NCBI GenBank assembly: GCA_036346395.1 | Contig: CM070594.1 | Span: 31,777,385-31,841,384 of the forward strand | Source: Hsuehochloa calcarea | Taxonomy: Eukaryota > Streptophyta > Magnoliopsida > Poales > Poaceae | Direction of reading: 5' to 3' | DNA length: 64,000 bases | Shown here: positions 63,403-64,000 of the stretch, in pieces | Layout: every line of letters starts with the position of its first letter | Numbering within the stretch: the stretch's first letter is position 1 | Notes under the pieces: model-generated | The model's input: the letters and a program-made list of their open reading frames with translations, nothing else | The model's database searches: none | Told to the model about the DNA's origin: nothing | Position numbers and translations under genes: made by a program

Positions 63403-64000
63403 TGTAATACCCCGGAATTTAATCGGGTAAATAGACAGCTAGTCGGGAGAAGAAAAAAGAATAAAAAAAAGGGAAAATTCCTAAAAAAAGAGAGATTTCA
63501 CATATTTTCGCCAACCTGGGCCGCGGGCCGTGGCCCAGGAGGCCCAAGAGGGGAGGCCGGCCAAGAGACGGGGCGCCCAAACCCTAGCCGCCCCCACTCT
63601 CCTCTCTTCCCCCCATAGCCGCCACCCCCTCTCCCCCATTGCACCTCCCCTGCGCCACCACCTCCCCAGCAGCACCACCTACCTCCTCGGTGAAGATCCT
63701 TGCTACGGTCCATTGGAGGAAAGGCGAGTAGACCACTGTTGGAGGGCCAGCCAAGTGGAGGTAGCAGATCGGTTTTGTTCAGCACTGTTGCTCATCAGTT
63801 TTGGGTAAGATACGTACATTTTCTGATCTGACCACCTCTTAGAAAGTTGTATCCCTCATTTTTAGCTTTCTATGGCACTAATATCACCGGATTTTGACTT
63901 ACGGTTTAGGAGTTACGGTAGTTTTACCGTGACTGTCAAGGAGAGCTGACGAAAATTGGCAGATTGTTTTGTCTGCCCATTATGAATTATTTCGATGCCG
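63403..64000 (+). repeat. LTR start of element M, running off the window
   Basis: It begins TGTAATACCCCGGAATTTAATCG and continues with the leader style of Tekay/Del LTRs (AACCCTAGCCGCCCCC at 63578-63593). The plus orientation is inferred by likeness to the N LTR. No internal region is seen, so it could be a complete element or a solo LTR. Confidence 0.6.

Overview
This window is nuclear DNA of a flowering plant, almost certainly a grass (Poaceae). It is dominated by nested Ty1/Copia-type and Ty3/Gypsy-type LTR retrotransposons with plant initiator-Met primer-binding sites (TGGTATCAGAGC), and it also carries hAT-type non-autonomous DNA transposons, a foldback element and one ordinary spliced plant gene. 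I see no rRNA, tRNA, CRISPR or bacterial-type operon.

The only host gene I can support is a four-exon gene on the + strand (12053-32524) for an ELL-associated factor (EAF) homologue, an RNA polymerase II elongation cofactor. Its exons (12053-12173, 15957-16315, 23126-23168, 32082-32524) have canonical GT/AG borders and join in phase into 966 nt (321 aa). The other 19.5 kb of the gene is intron, mostly inserted elements. Intron 1 holds a small LTR element with a hAT MITE inside it. Intron 2 holds a hAT element, with a Copia element inside it and a solo LTR inside that. Intron 3 holds a tandem array of a small LTR family split by a second Copia element, then a long foldback element about 70 bp before the last exon.

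Left of the gene (1-11727): a minus-strand Gypsy segment (Z1); a Copia gag remnant fused in frame to a Gypsy pol tail; a plus-strand Gypsy element A (5231-10707) with a solo LTR in its gag and most of pol deleted; and a minus-strand retroelement fragment B, whose first reading frame resembles a polypyrimidine-tract-binding-protein (PTB) RRM domain.

Right of the gene (32755-64000): a hAT element H, a CA microsatellite, and two Copia elements of one family in inverted orientation: I (minus, 33843-41059) and J (plus, from 42923). J is split by a minus-strand non-autonomous Gypsy element K (45694-59432), and K is split by a plus-strand Gypsy element N (48244-57884). J is cut again by a minus-strand Gypsy element L (LTR 61931-63039), which is cut by another element M (from 63403, running off the window). 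Target-site duplications fix this order for C, G, E, I, K and N and for the hAT MITE and solo LTR.

The two observations that best fit something undescribed are the PTB-like RRM frame in element B and a roughly 370-codon open frame of unknown function after gag in element K, which carries no pol. Nearly every transposon reading frame is broken. Some breaks may be sequencing artefacts, because differences between LTR pairs cluster at CAG/CTG sites.
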